Below, in pieces: positions 1 through 6,964 of a DNA stretch of 8,420 nt. Under the pieces are notes generated by a model. That model was not told the origin of the DNA. It ran no database searches and saw only the letters and a list, made by a program, of their open reading frames with translations. Every line of letters begins with the position of its first letter. Position 1 is the first letter of the stretch. The DNA comes from an uncultured Flavobacteriales bacterium (GTDB taxonomy: Bacteria; Bacteroidota; Bacteroidia; Flavobacteriales_D; Sanyastnellaceae), in the NCBI GenBank assembly GCA_937996585.1, contig CALKUW010000216.1:1-8420 (forward strand). Reading direction: 5' to 3'. Made by a program: the position numbers and the translations under genes.

Positions 1-52
1 AGGCGCCTGCTTTGGGAGCAGGAGATCGCAGGTTCGAGTCCTGCTGTCCCGA
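1..52 (+). tRNA. tRNA-Pro (UGG anticodon), 5' part missing
   Basis: This is the 3' two thirds of a tRNA cut by the left window edge. What remains begins at the 3' strand of the D stem (AGGC, 1-4). The anticodon stem is CCTGC (6-10) paired with GCAGG (18-22), around the seven-base loop TTTGGGA (11-17). That places TGG at 13-15 as the anticodon, which reads proline codons. The T arm is GCAGG-TTCGAGT-CCTGC (28-44), and the acceptor 3' strand TGTCCCG (45-51) is followed by discriminator A52. The next bases are CAT, so the CCA tail is not encoded. The variable loop is the short class I type (AGATC). The acceptor 5' strand lies outside the window and cannot be checked. Confidence 0.93.
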
Positions 53-57
53 CATCG

Positions 58-86
58 AAACGACCTCCTCACGGGGGTCGTTTTTT
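58..86 (+). terminator. Intrinsic terminator of the tRNA-Pro transcript
   Basis: AAACGACC (58-65) pairs with GGTCGTTT (76-83). The stem continues inward through a T-G wobble and two C-G pairs to a TCAC loop (69-72), giving about 11 base pairs. A run of six T follows (81-86), part of which pairs with the A stretch. It lies six bases after the tRNA discriminator base, so it most likely ends the tRNA transcript. Confidence 0.87.
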
Positions 87-254
87 ATTCGATGGGGTCC
101 AATTCGTAAGCGGCTTGGGCGTAGGGATGTTTGACCCGAAATTATTCTGCCATGAACCGAACAAAGCCAGTCATGCATCTCCTCGAAGCTTTGGCCGCCT
201 TCATTTGCGCCCGGGCGATAAATCTCAGATATTCGCAGGCCCGAATCTCTTGTC
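87..254. other. Intergenic stretch, no gene seen
   Basis: These 168 bases separate the tRNA terminator from the first protein gene. No reading frame with credible protein content is present. The first gene's promoter should lie here. The best resemblance to the Bacteroidota -7 element (TAnnTTTG) is GATGTTTG at 126-133, one mismatch, with only a weak TTC 20 bases upstream in place of the -33 TTG. I do not call it a promoter. Confidence 0.4.
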
Positions 255-599
255 ATGCAGCTGATTAAGACCAGCCTGATTATCGTAGGCCTTTGTTCCG
301 TCGTGCAATGCGCGGATGCACAGGAAGCATGTGTCCATGTCGAAGTGACCATGGAAGCTCATGGTTTCATGTGCCCATTTCTCACCCCGATGTTCCTTGG
401 GCATCTCGAGGACAAAGGGGCCCATTGGGTGTCCCACGATCCCGACGCCAGCTCCGTTGAATTCGCCTTGCCGCTCGATTCCTTGACGGATGCGGAAGCC
501 TTTACCCGCTTCCTCGTCCTGATCGGCTATGAAGAGAAGCAGATCGGATACCCCCGTTTCGACACCACGGCTGTCGTGCCGCCAAACCCCGAGCCGTGA
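255..599 (+). CDS. Small exported protein with HMA-like fold, single cysteine
   Basis: This 114-residue protein starts with a clear Sec signal peptide: Lys5, then a hydrophobic stretch at 7-18, and a likely cut after Ala-Asp-Ala at 20-22. The start at 255 is chosen because the signal peptide begins there. The mature part reads like a heavy-metal-associated beta-alpha-beta-beta-alpha-beta domain. A first strand at about 26-33 leads into HGFMCPF (36-42), which sits where HMA domains carry GMxCxxC. Helix, strand and helix follow, and the region closes with IGYEEKQI (90-97), resembling the usual AGYEAK-type ending. Only Cys40 of the two metal ligands remains; the second position is Leu43. The tail is Pro-rich. 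Metal binding is therefore uncertain, and a role as a periplasmic single-thiol metal or redox protein is only a guess. Its stop overlaps the next gene's start, so the two are probably co-translated. Gene status is solid; the fold call is moderate. Confidence 0.82.
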   Translation: MQLIKTSLIIVGLCSVVQCADAQEACVHVEVTMEAHGFMCPFLTPMFLGHLEDKGAHWVSHDPDASSVEFALPLDSLTDAEAFTRFLVLIGYEEKQIGYPRFDTTAVVPPNPEP

Positions 600-3505
600 T
601 GATGCGCATTGGATTGGTTCTGGGACTCGTCGTCCTGTGTTTGACCGGGGCGTCCCAGGAGGACATCGATCGGACATTCATGCGCCGTTACAATTACGGT
701 GGCATGCAGGGAGGCCTTGCATTGGCCACCACTGAAGATGGCGGATTCGTGGCCACGGGTCAGCATGAAGGGAATGGCAGCGCCGGTGGATGTGACATCT
801 ATGTCTACAAGGTGGATGCCTGCGGAAACAGGATTTGGTTCCGCCTTTTCGGCACGGGAAACAGCGAAGGGGGGAAATCCATCGAACCCACTCCGGATGG
901 CGGTTTCATCATTGGTGGCCACGGCAGCGGCGGGTTGTTGCTCAAGTTGAATGAGGATGGAGAGGCCGATTGGTACTACTACTACTCGGGAATTGATTGG
1001 ATTTTTGATGCGGTTCCCACCCAGGACGGCGGATATGTGGCCCTCGGACGGAGCAGTGGCAGCCCGGTTGTGCTCAAGGTCGACGAGGACGGGCTGGTCG
1101 AGTGGGGCATGCGCTATCCCGAGTTCCACGATATGCCGATGAGCATCTCCCAACTGGCCAATGGCGATTATTTGTTCGTCACCAACCAAGCCGGTGTGGG
1201 CAGGGATGTCGACGTGGCCCGAGTGGATGAGAATGGGTCCCCGGTTTGGATGCGTCGTTACGGCGGTGGATTCAATGATTTCGACCACACGACCTGGGGG
1301 TGCAATGCCCTCGTGGATGACGATGAAAATGTGGCCTACATCACCAGTCCGACTGTTTTGGGCTCGATGTCGAGCGAGAACATCCTTCTGATGAAACTGG
1401 ACCTCGATGACGGTGAGCCCGTGTGGTCCAAGTCCTTCGGATCCAACGGAATCGATCAGAGCCGGGCGCTCACGGCCACGAGTACCGGAATCGCCATCGT
1501 AGGCAATACCACCGGCTTTCCAACTTCGGCTTCGTCCAACCCTGACACGTTGAGTCAGGACATGGGTGAGAAGGATGTGCTCATGTTCCACATCACCACG
1601 GATGGTGAGTTCGAGTGGGGCCGTACTTATGGCGGCAATGAACGTGACAAGGGCATCGGTGTGCGCTACGATGAGGAAAACGATTTCACCATCAGTGCCT
1701 ACACGAGCTCCAGTGTGTTCGGAAATGCGGACGGCTCCATGGATCCGCTTTTCATCAGGACGGATTCCGTGGGAAAGGTGAATTGTCAATCGGTGGATGT
1801 GGTGCTTCAGGTGGAGGACGTTGATGCCAATCCAAGTGACTACGGAACAGCGCAGGTGTTCAATTCCTCCGCTTCGAGTGTTTCGCATTCGGTCAATGAA
1901 ATTGAGCCGGACGACGTCTACCAATGCCAGGTTTGCTACACTGAGCCGATTTTCGAGTGGAGCACCAACCAGATCTGCGTGGGGGAGCCGGTGGAATTCT
2001 ACAACACCACCCAGGTGGGGCTCATCTGCTTCCAGGAGTGGGAGCTTGAAGGTCCGGAGGTGCCAGGGGGTATCGTCTTTCCAGGATCGGCGGATACCAT
2101 CTCATACGTTTTCAATGTGCCTGGGGATTATACCATGACCCTGCGGAGCATCTGTGATTCCGCCGAGCAGTTCTTCGTCATACCCCTTTTCGTACATGAG
2201 GTTCACCTCGATGACATTGAACTCTCGGATTACAATGGCGTCGAAGTGAGTTGTCCGGGAAGCGAGGACGGCACCGCAACAGGTTTCGCTTCCGGTGGCT
2301 CATCCCCGGGAAATTACCAGTGGGAATGGGTGATGAACGGCGAACTGCTTTACGAGGATGAAGAAGATCTGGCCAACCTGCCTGCAGGCACTTTGGAAGC
2401 TGTGGTATTCGATTACCTCGGGTGCAGTGACACCATGTCCGTGGTGCTTCAGGAACCGGCCCCTTTGGCTTTCAATCCTGAAGCCCTGATCCAGTACAAC
2501 GGTTATGCCGTGAGCTGTCCGGATGCATCCGATGGGATGATCGCCATGGGTGTAGTGAATGGTGGTGTAGGGGGGTATTCCAGCGTGGTGATGGACGGAA
2601 GCGACCTGTTGCCCCTGAGCGGCCTCTCTGCCGGCGCATACATGGTGCAGCTCACGGATGCCAACGGCTGCGAAGCATTGGACAGCGTCCTTCTTGTTCC
2701 GCCGCCGCCGCCCTTCCTGTCGCTCGAGGACTTTCTGGACAGCTGCGAATCAGGCAATGGAGCCATCGAGGCTACGTTCAATTGCGGAGTGCCGCCGTGT
2801 AGCCTGGTCTGGCCTGAGGACGTGGGCAATGCAGAAACAATCAATGGCATCCTTGAGCGTGTGGATGGTCTGTCCGGAGGAATGTACTCGGTCTCCGTGG
2901 TGGATGGCAATGGATGTACCGAAGCCTTGAGCATACAGGTCGAGCAGACACTAGTGCCGATCCCTTCCCTGAGCGTCTATCCTGAGGAGGGGTGCACACC
3001 GGACCTCGAAGTCACAATCGAGGAGTCAGGCAACAACGACGTGGCATATCGACATTTTGATTTCGGGGATGGAGAAGAGCTTTGGACGAGTGGAGACGAT
3101 TCCCTCTCGGTCCGAAGACAGATTCACCGGTACGACAAGCCGGGTACATATCCCGTTGCAGTTGAGCTGACCAATGCAGATGGGTGCACGGAGACCGTTT
3201 CACAGAATGTCGTGGTCCACGAAGGACTGTCCGTCTTCGTACCCAATTCATTCACCCCTGCCAATGATGGGGTGAATGACGGCTGGCGGGCAGAAGGCGT
3301 CGGTGTCGAGTCCTTCCACCTCTTGGTCATCGACCGTTGGGGTGAGGTCCTTTTCGAGACGGACGACATGGAGCGTTATTGGAATGGTAGCCCCCGCGGG
3401 GAAGGCCTTTCGCACATGAACGACTTGTTCATTTACATGATTGAGGTTCAGGGTGTTTGTGAGGATTTTGAGCGCCTCACCGGGACCATCATGTTGGTTC
3501 GCTGA
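599..3505 (+). CDS. T9SS type B cargo protein: propeller, PKD and SprB-like repeats
   Basis: A 968-residue cell-surface or secreted protein. A signal peptide at 1-20 (hydrophobic 4-16, cut near Gly-Ala-Ser-Gln) is followed by seven Trp/Tyr-starting repeats at 27-395, probably a seven-bladed beta-propeller. A PKD-like Ig fold follows at about 450-536, then two SprB-like repeats (537-624 and 625-700), each with a V-S-C-P-x-x-x-D-G motif. A five-proline linker (701-705) precedes a third, degenerate repeat (707-785). A second PKD-like domain (about 789-878) contains FDFGDG and YDKPGTYPV. The end, 880-968, with FVPNSFTPANDGVNDGW, IDRWGEVLFET and WNG, is the gliding-motility-associated C-terminal (CHU_C, T9SS type B) sorting domain. 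By family knowledge this routes the protein through the outer membrane. An adhesin or matrix role is inferred. The start could also be GTG 596 or ATG 602; ATG 599 is preferred because it gives a TGATG overlap with the upstream stop. Confidence 0.93.
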   Translation: MMRIGLVLGLVVLCLTGASQEDIDRTFMRRYNYGGMQGGLALATTEDGGFVATGQHEGNGSAGGCDIYVYKVDACGNRIWFRLFGTGNSEGGKSIEPTPDGGFIIGGHGSGGLLLKLNEDGEADWYYYYSGIDWIFDAVPTQDGGYVALGRSSGSPVVLKVDEDGLVEWGMRYPEFHDMPMSISQLANGDYLFVTNQAGVGRDVDVARVDENGSPVWMRRYGGGFNDFDHTTWGCNALVDDDENVAYITSPTVLGSMSSENILLMKLDLDDGEPVWSKSFGSNGIDQSRALTATSTGIAIVGNTTGFPTSASSNPDTLSQDMGEKDVLMFHITTDGEFEWGRTYGGNERDKGIGVRYDEENDFTISAYTSSSVFGNADGSMDPLFIRTDSVGKVNCQSVDVVLQVEDVDANPSDYGTAQVFNSSASSVSHSVNEIEPDDVYQCQVCYTEPIFEWSTNQICVGEPVEFYNTTQVGLICFQEWELEGPEVPGGIVFPGSADTISYVFNVPGDYTMTLRSICDSAEQFFVIPLFVHEVHLDDIELSDYNGVEVSCPGSEDGTATGFASGGSSPGNYQWEWVMNGELLYEDEEDLANLPAGTLEAVVFDYLGCSDTMSVVLQEPAPLAFNPEALIQYNGYAVSCPDASDGMIAMGVVNGGVGGYSSVVMDGSDLLPLSGLSAGAYMVQLTDANGCEALDSVLLVPPPPPFLSLEDFLDSCESGNGAIEATFNCGVPPCSLVWPEDVGNAETINGILERVDGLSGGMYSVSVVDGNGCTEALSIQVEQTLVPIPSLSVYPEEGCTPDLEVTIEESGNNDVAYRHFDFGDGEELWTSGDDSLSVRRQIHRYDKPGTYPVAVELTNADGCTETVSQNVVVHEGLSVFVPNSFTPANDGVNDGWRAEGVGVESFHLLVIDRWGEVLFETDDMERYWNGSPRGEGLSHMNDLFIYMIEVQGVCEDFERLTGTIMLVR
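677..1783 (+). repeat. Seven degenerate protein repeats (propeller blades)
   Basis: Within the type B cargo protein, residues 27-395 divide into seven units of roughly 45-65 residues. The pattern is W-x-R-x-[YF]-G-G, a variable stretch, then D-G-G-[FY]-[IV]-x-x-G, then a strand ending in [KR]-[LV/T]-D-x-x-G. Unit starts are FMRRYNYGG, WFRLFGTG, WYYYYSG, WGMRYPE, WMRRYGGG, WSKSFGSNG and WGRTYGGN. DGG[FY] is clear in units 1-3, and later units are more diverged. Seven copies match a common propeller blade number. The repeats are too diverged at the DNA level to recombine. Confidence 0.7.
2207..2953 (+). repeat. Three tandem SprB-like protein repeats, third degenerate
   Basis: Residues 537-785 of the type B cargo protein form three units of about 80 residues. 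Units 1 and 2 share a Y-N-G start, V-S-C-P-x-[AS]-x-D-G, a glycine-rich turn, L-P/S-AG-[TA] and a closing D-[YA]-x-G-C-x-[DA] strand. Unit 3 lacks the opening Y-N-G and the S-C-P motif but keeps LSGGMYSV and VDGNGC. Such repeats are typical of SprB-like gliding adhesins and many other exported Bacteroidota proteins, so they do not by themselves prove a motility role. Confidence 0.75.
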
Positions 3506-3637
3506 TTCAGGATGTGCGGTTGAACCGACTTCCGGGAATCATCGTTTGAGCCGCCCGGATGCAGGTTGGGAACCTTCGCTGCGCACTATCGTAAGTGGAT
3601 GGGACCACAGAGTGTCCAGCTTCTCTATTTTCAGCAC

Positions 3638-6600
3638 GTGAAACGGGTTTTTGTCCTCTTCTTTCCCCTCTTGATGGCAGCATCAGGGGCCTCAGGCCAA
3701 ATTCTGATCGGTGAGGTGGACGCCTACGGCACGTTGACCGATGTGCTGGGGCAGGAGGAGGACTGGATCGAGCTTTGGAATGCCGGCGATGCGCCCGTTC
3801 CGTTGGGTGGAATGCACCTGTCTGACGATGGCGGTGACTGGGCCAAGTGGACCCTGCCCGATGTGACCCTCGGTCCCGACGAAAGGCTGATCGTCTTTGC
3901 TTCGGGCCGCGACGTGGGGGACATCGACCATTGGGAGTGCCCCATCCGCGACAGTGACCTGTGGCGCTATCACGTTCCCCAGGGTCCATTGGCGGCCGAT
4001 TGGCGCCTGCCGGATTTCGACGATGCCGATTGGGACATCGGGCCGGGTGGATTCGGGTATGGCGATGGCGACGACGGCACCGTCCTGGACAATACCGACG
4101 TGGTCTACCTGCGCCGGACCTTCAGCCTGCCGGAATTGCCGCAGCTCATCCACGGGATGCTCGCCCTCGATTACGACGACGGTTGCGTTGCGTTCATGAA
4201 CGGACGCGAGGTCTTCCGATCGGCGACCATGGAGGAGCAGTCCCTGGACCACAACACCTGGGCTGCCGGATTGAACGAGGCTTCACTCTATCAGGGTGGC
4301 ACACCGGAGCAGGTGGTCTTCGACCCACGGGAGTGGCTGGTCAATGGCGAAAATGTGCTGGCCATCCAGGTGCACAATGAGGGTGCCGGTTCGTCCGACC
4401 TGTCCATCCGTCCCTTCATGGCGGTGGCCAGAAACGGTGTGGCACAGGCGCCTTTCAACACGCTGCCGGAATGGTGGGAAGGAGCGAGCCCCGGGCTGCA
4501 CACCAACTTCAGGCTCAAGCCCGGCGAACCCGTCATCCTGAGCGATGCGGACGGCAACCTGCTCGACCTCGTGACGCTCCCCTGGGAACTGCGGTCCGGA
4601 TTGACCGTCGGTCGGGATGGTCCGGGGCCATCCGAGGTCTGCTGGTACGCGCAGGCGACCCCCGGAACCGAGAATCCCGATGCCTGCCTGGCGGGCATCC
4701 TGCCGTCGCCCGTCGTGGTACCCGCATCGGGCCATTTCCCCGGACCGCCTTCCGTGACGGCCAGCGCGGGGGCACCGACCGGCCAGCCAGGGCAGCCCAT
4801 GCCGCCCATGACACTTCGGTACACCAGCAACGGCAGTGACCCCACGGAGGCATCGCCCGTCTTCACGGGCACCTGGAATCCCGGCGAGACCATCACGCTG
4901 TCCGTGCGCGCCTTCGCCGAGGGTTGGATTCCCAGCGCCACGGTGGACCGCACCTTCTTCGTCGCAGAGCCGGCACCATCGCTGGAACGCGTGAGCATCA
5001 TCACGGATCCCGACCACCTGTGGGATTGGGAAACGGGCATCTACGTGATGGGGCCGGGAGCGGGGGGCGACTACCCCTTCATGGGCGCCAACTTCTGGCA
5101 GCCATGGGCCAAGGAGAGCCGGTTGGAGTGGTTCGATGAAGACGGCCAATCCATCACCTCCGCGCGGTTCGAGCTGGAGATCCACGGTGGATGGTCCCGT
5201 GCCGAGCCCCAACGTTCTTTCCGCCTCGACTTCAAGCCGCGCCTCACAGGCAAGCTGGACCACGCCGTCTTCCCCTCCAAACCGGACATCGACGCCTTCG
5301 GCAACCTGAACCTCCGCAATGGCGGCCAGGCCAGCTGGGAGAACAAGATCCAGGACGCCTTCCTCAGCGAGCTGGGGCTGGAGGCGCACGTCGTGACGGG
5401 CGCTTGGCGCCCCGTCGAGGTCTACCTGAACGGAGAGTACTGGGGCATTTACGGTGCCCGGGAAAAGACCGACGAGCAGTTCGTCGAGGACAACTTCGGA
5501 TGGAAAGACCATACCGTGGACCTGCACAACCAATGGACGAGCCAGAGTGGTTCTCCTGCGGCGTGGGAGACGACCGTGGAGCCCCTGTTGTCGCTCCCCG
5601 ACGGCTCCGATGCGTTCCGCGATGGCTTCGAGGCCAACTTCGATGTGCTGTCCTACTTCGACTACCACATCTTCGAGATCCACGGGCAGAACGTCGACTG
5701 GATGACGGCGCCTTGGGGCCTGAAGAACTTCAAATACTTCCGCAGCCTCGCGGGCGACGGCAAGTGGAGGCCCATCATGTACGACCTCGACGCCTGCTTC
5801 GGTGCCTGGGGCACGGGGGTGTGGGAGGATTACTTCTGGCTGACCATGAACCCGCCCTACGGGTCAAGCTACAGCGACCTCTTCGAAAAGGTAATGGCGG
5901 ATGACGCGCTGGGATGCCGGTTCGCCACGCGCTACTGTGACCTCTTGGCGACCACCTTCGAACCCAACCGGTTCAACGCGCGGTTCGATGAGGCGGCGGC
6001 GTGGATCGGCCCGTCCATGGAACGGCACATCGACATGTGGAACTCGCCGGCCTCGGTCGGGTATTGGCAATCCCGCATCGAGCTGATGCAGAACCACAAC
6101 GCCGAGCGCATCACGCCCTCCCGCGAGCACGTGCGTGGCCATTTCGGATTCGCCTCCCCCAAGACGGCCACGGTGGTATGGGCAGCACCATGGGGTGGCG
6201 AGGTGCGGGTCAACGGCATGTCCGGTCTCGGCCTCGGTTGGCAAGGAGCCTACTTCGGTGAATGCCCCATTCAATTGGCAGCCATTCCGGACGAGGGCTT
6301 CGGCTTCGAGGGATGGGAGGAGAACATCCACACGGCCAATGGCCAGATGGATGCGGCCTTGCCGTTTGCCCATGTTGAATTGCAGGGCAACGACACGTTC
6401 AAGGCGTTTTTCGGCCCTTGCATGGAAGGGGTGACGGTGTCCATCATTGAAACTGAAACGGGTCTGGACGCCATCGTGACGGGCAGCGCCCAGCCCTTGA
6501 CCATCCAATGGTGGCTCGATGGCCAACCCATGGGGTGGGGTTCCACGTGGACGGGCAATCCGATGGAGGGCCTCATCGCCACGGCCTCCAACGGTACGTG

Positions 6601-6892
6601 CACCCTGTTTTCCTCTCCCTTCGGATCGGATCAGGTCACCACCGTGGCCGAACTCGAGGCCCTCGATTCGCCCGTGATCGGCATCATACCCAATCCGGCG
6701 CGCACGGTGACCGTCATCCAGGGCAGGGGAGACCGGCTTGAAATCTTCGATGCACGGGGTCAGCTTCGCCATGAGCAGTCCGTTCCGGCGTGGCCCGTAC
6801 ACCTCGACCTCGATGGATTCGCCACAGGGGTCTACATCGTCCGCACATCCGGAGCCCACCACGCCCACACCGCCCGCCTGGTGGTGGAATAA
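3638..6892 (+). CDS. Secreted CotH-kinase protein with lamin-tail domain and T9SS type A signal
   Basis: A GTG start at 3638 gives 1084 residues opening MKRVFVLFFPLLMAASGASG before Gln21, a standard signal peptide. The in-frame ATGs at 3566 and 3599 would add a polar 24- or 13-residue leader and are less likely. Residues 22-92 are the first half of a lamin tail domain (EDWIELWNAG, GGMHLSDDGGDW, LIVFASGRD). Residues 105-266 look like a jelly-roll sugar-binding-like domain (GFGYGDGDDGT, LALDYDDGCVAFMNG). Residues 287-346 resume the lamin tail (LHTNFRL, VTLP, ATPGTEN). A chitobiase C-terminal-like module (SNGSDPTEASP) spans 357-444. Residues 449-836 are a CotH kinase domain with SRAEPQRSFRL, N685-D687, K696-N697 and the metal-binding-type D716-L-D718. 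An InlB-repeat-like segment (840-925; GFGFEGW) follows. Residues 1011-1084, with IIPNPA and LEIFDARGQ, form the type A sorting domain. CotH of Bacillus phosphorylates spore-coat proteins; the target here is unknown. The codons look more GC-rich than in the gene before it. Confidence 0.93.
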   Translation: MKRVFVLFFPLLMAASGASGQILIGEVDAYGTLTDVLGQEEDWIELWNAGDAPVPLGGMHLSDDGGDWAKWTLPDVTLGPDERLIVFASGRDVGDIDHWECPIRDSDLWRYHVPQGPLAADWRLPDFDDADWDIGPGGFGYGDGDDGTVLDNTDVVYLRRTFSLPELPQLIHGMLALDYDDGCVAFMNGREVFRSATMEEQSLDHNTWAAGLNEASLYQGGTPEQVVFDPREWLVNGENVLAIQVHNEGAGSSDLSIRPFMAVARNGVAQAPFNTLPEWWEGASPGLHTNFRLKPGEPVILSDADGNLLDLVTLPWELRSGLTVGRDGPGPSEVCWYAQATPGTENPDACLAGILPSPVVVPASGHFPGPPSVTASAGAPTGQPGQPMPPMTLRYTSNGSDPTEASPVFTGTWNPGETITLSVRAFAEGWIPSATVDRTFFVAEPAPSLERVSIITDPDHLWDWETGIYVMGPGAGGDYPFMGANFWQPWAKESRLEWFDEDGQSITSARFELEIHGGWSRAEPQRSFRLDFKPRLTGKLDHAVFPSKPDIDAFGNLNLRNGGQASWENKIQDAFLSELGLEAHVVTGAWRPVEVYLNGEYWGIYGAREKTDEQFVEDNFGWKDHTVDLHNQWTSQSGSPAAWETTVEPLLSLPDGSDAFRDGFEANFDVLSYFDYHIFEIHGQNVDWMTAPWGLKNFKYFRSLAGDGKWRPIMYDLDACFGAWGTGVWEDYFWLTMNPPYGSSYSDLFEKVMADDALGCRFATRYCDLLATTFEPNRFNARFDEAAAWIGPSMERHIDMWNSPASVGYWQSRIELMQNHNAERITPSREHVRGHFGFASPKTATVVWAAPWGGEVRVNGMSGLGLGWQGAYFGECPIQLAAIPDEGFGFEGWEENIHTANGQMDAALPFAHVELQGNDTFKAFFGPCMEGVTVSIIETETGLDAIVTGSAQPLTIQWWLDGQPMGWGSTWTGNPMEGLIATASNGTCTLFSSPFGSDQVTTVAELEALDSPVIGIIPNPARTVTVIQGRGDRLEIFDARGQLRHEQSVPAWPVHLDLDGFATGVYIVRTSGAHHAHTARLVVE

Positions 6893-6929
6893 GTGTGCAT
6901 CCGCGCCCCGATGGGCTTTCATCAACGTG

Positions 6930-6959
6930 TTGGTCGTCCGTGAGGTAGCCTTTAAATTG
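6930..6959 (+). promoter_or_regulatory. Possible Bacteroidota-type promoter for the Kazal gene
   Basis: TTG at 6930-6932 and TAAATTG at 6953-6959 are 20 bases apart. This is close to the -33 TTG and -7 TAnnTTTG elements known for the primary sigma factor of this phylum, one T short in the second element. Transcription would start about at the ATG (6965), giving a leaderless or nearly leaderless message. Short motifs like these occur often by chance, so confidence is low. Confidence 0.3.
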
Positions 6960-6964
6960 AGGTC

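Noticed and set aside
1..254. tRNA 3' end as an integration site
   Set aside because: No repeat of the tRNA 3' sequence is seen elsewhere in the window, and no integrase or mobile-element gene follows.
255..320. Lipoprotein signal in the HMA-like protein (VVQC at residues 16-19)
   Set aside because: Gln before the cysteine is a poor lipobox, and a standard Ala-Asp-Ala signal peptidase I site follows at once.
974..985. Four TAC triplets in tandem as a phase-variation tract
   Set aside because: A triplet repeat cannot shift the frame and four copies are too few for notable slippage. It is best read as four tyrosines.
527..1924. Long open frame on the minus strand (465 codons)
   Set aside because: It lies opposite the propeller-encoding region, has no signal or recognisable domain, and is rich in His/Ile/Arg as expected from the complement of GC-rich codons. 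It is a shadow of the plus-strand gene.
3566..3637. ATG starts at 3566 and 3599 for the CotH protein
   Set aside because: They put a polar leader before an otherwise standard signal peptide that begins exactly at GTG 3638.
3506..3637. Short inverted repeats (such as CGGT/ACCG and GTGG/CCAC) between the two large genes
   Set aside because: Stems are only four pairs with no T run, not above chance in GC-rich DNA.
4283..5683. Long open frame on the minus strand (466 codons)
   Set aside because: It is opposite the lamin-tail/CotH gene, whose domains are unmistakable. The antisense product has no motifs, and its openness follows from the codon bias of the sense strand.
5864..6925. Minus-strand open frame (353 codons) across the end of the CotH gene
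   Set aside because: It overlaps the InlB-like and T9SS sorting regions read on the plus strand, and its composition is typical of shadow frames.
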